Assembly: GCA_902797015.1 (NCBI GenBank)
Contig: CADBRG010000018.1
Location: forward strand, 1 to 5,114
Reading direction: 5' to 3'
Source of the DNA: an uncultured Lachnospiraceae bacterium
GTDB taxonomy: Bacteria > Bacillota > Clostridia > Lachnospirales > Lachnospiraceae
DNA length: 5,114 nt
Shown here: positions 4,634 to 5,114 of the stretch, piece by piece
Layout of the letters: each line of letters begins with the position of its first letter
Numbering within the stretch: the first letter of the stretch is position 1
Notes under the pieces: generated by a model
The model's input: the letters and a program-made list of their open reading frames with translations, nothing else
Told to the model about the DNA's origin: nothing
Database searches by the model: none
Program-made: the position numbers and the translations under genes

Positions 4634-5114
4634 TTATATATATTCTATCGGCAGGGCTATTAAATTCTCTCTAAGGTATGTTTTTCTGTTGACCAGACAT
4701 AGGATTACCCCCATGCCTCGCTTCTTATCAGGGATTTTATCAAGGACCGGATTCGTTCCTCCCATAGCCGCTTTGGGATTGCCTGTCATTTTGATTTCCA
4801 CAGGGTAAAGAACCCCATTTTCTTCGATAATCAGATCTATTTCATTCTCACCGGATGTCCTTTTGTCCTTGCCCCTGTAATAAAAGATACTGAACCTGTA
4901 ATCTTTGCCTTCATTACTGTAGGTCTTCAGTATTTCTGATACCACAAATGTTTCAAACATATTTCCTGCTACTGCAGAATTCTTCAATGCTTCCGGCGTC
5001 AGCCACCTCGTCAAATAACAGGCAAGACCTGTATCTCTGAAATATATTTTTGGAGTCCTGATCGCTCTGTTTAAAGCACTTGCGCTGTATGGCTGCAGTA
5101 TATATATAATTCCC
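4634..5114 (-). CDS. AAA ATPase with DUF4143 domain, C-terminal part (cut by window edge)
   Basis: The frame is open from 5113 to the TAA at 4634, giving 159 visible residues; the N-terminal ATPase domain would lie beyond the right edge. The visible part opens with LQPYSASALNRAIRTPKIYF followed by DTGLACYL, the hallmark of DUF4143 in AAA_14-type ATPases. It continues with GNMFETFVVSEILK. Near the end come GENEIDLIIEENG and PVEIK, an E..D...E-x-K pattern like the PD-(D/E)XK nuclease fold at the end of such proteins. Family members are usually about 380-450 residues and their biological role is poorly known; they occur in many copies in gut Clostridia and Bacteroidetes. A TTG at 5014 could be mistaken for a start but lies inside the conserved domain. 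A terminator follows 20 bp after the stop, so it seems a separate transcription unit from the repA operon. Confidence 0.88.
   Translation of the reverse strand, partial: GIIYILQPYSASALNRAIRTPKIYFRDTGLACYLTRWLTPEALKNSAVAGNMFETFVVSEILKTYSNEGKDYRFSIFYYRGKDKRTSGENEIDLIIEENGVLYPVEIKMTGNPKAAMGGTNPVLDKIPDKKRGMGVILCLVNRKTYLRENLIALPIEYI

Noticed and set aside
4634..5014. A complete 126-residue gene starting at TTG 5014
   Set aside because: The frame stays open to the window edge and the upstream residues match the conserved DUF4143 core, so this is the tail of a longer gene.

Overview
The window reads almost entirely on the minus strand and looks like the replication and partition module of a mobile element (plasmid, or integrative and conjugative element with a plasmid-type replicon) from a gut-type clostridial Firmicute, most likely Lachnospiraceae or a relative. 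The basis is the protein content: a RepA_N-type initiator, a DUF5688 protein, and ParA/ParB of the type found on such elements. Supporting signs are strong GGAGG ribosome binding sites, overlapping genes and moderate GC. The taxonomic call rests on recognising families, not on a search.

Layout in the direction of transcription (high to low coordinates): (1) 5114-4634, the C-terminal part of an AAA-type ATPase with a DUF4143 domain, cut by the window edge. (2) About 4613-4568, a hairpin followed by a T-run, separating that gene from the rest. (3) 4542-574, a compact cluster of five genes: DUF5688 protein, an 84-residue protein with eight cysteines, repA, parA and parB. Every junction overlaps: 4 bp (ATGA), 1 bp (TAGTG), up to 50 bp and 44 bp. 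This suggests one transcript with coupled translation. (4) About 573-542, a second hairpin with a T-run, directly after parB. (5) 526-89, an acidic 145-residue protein I do not recognise, then the first 23 codons of another gene leaving the left edge at base 1.

Functionally, RepA should bind an origin and start replication, ParA and ParB should segregate or stabilise the element, and the DUF5688 and cysteine-rich proteins are accessory products of unknown role expressed with them. The most informative non-coding signal lies inside repA. The linker between its two conserved domains carries three repeats, plus a degenerate fourth, spaced exactly 23 bp apart, with a 15-bp AT-rich tandem repeat beside them. 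Because 23 is not a multiple of three, the same DNA is read in three different frames. The repetition is therefore at DNA level, as expected for origin iterons embedded in a RepA_N gene. A second non-coding signal is a perfect 10-bp inverted repeat inside parB.

No RNA genes, insertion sequences, CRISPR arrays or attachment sites were seen. No intergenic stretch exceeds 300 bases.
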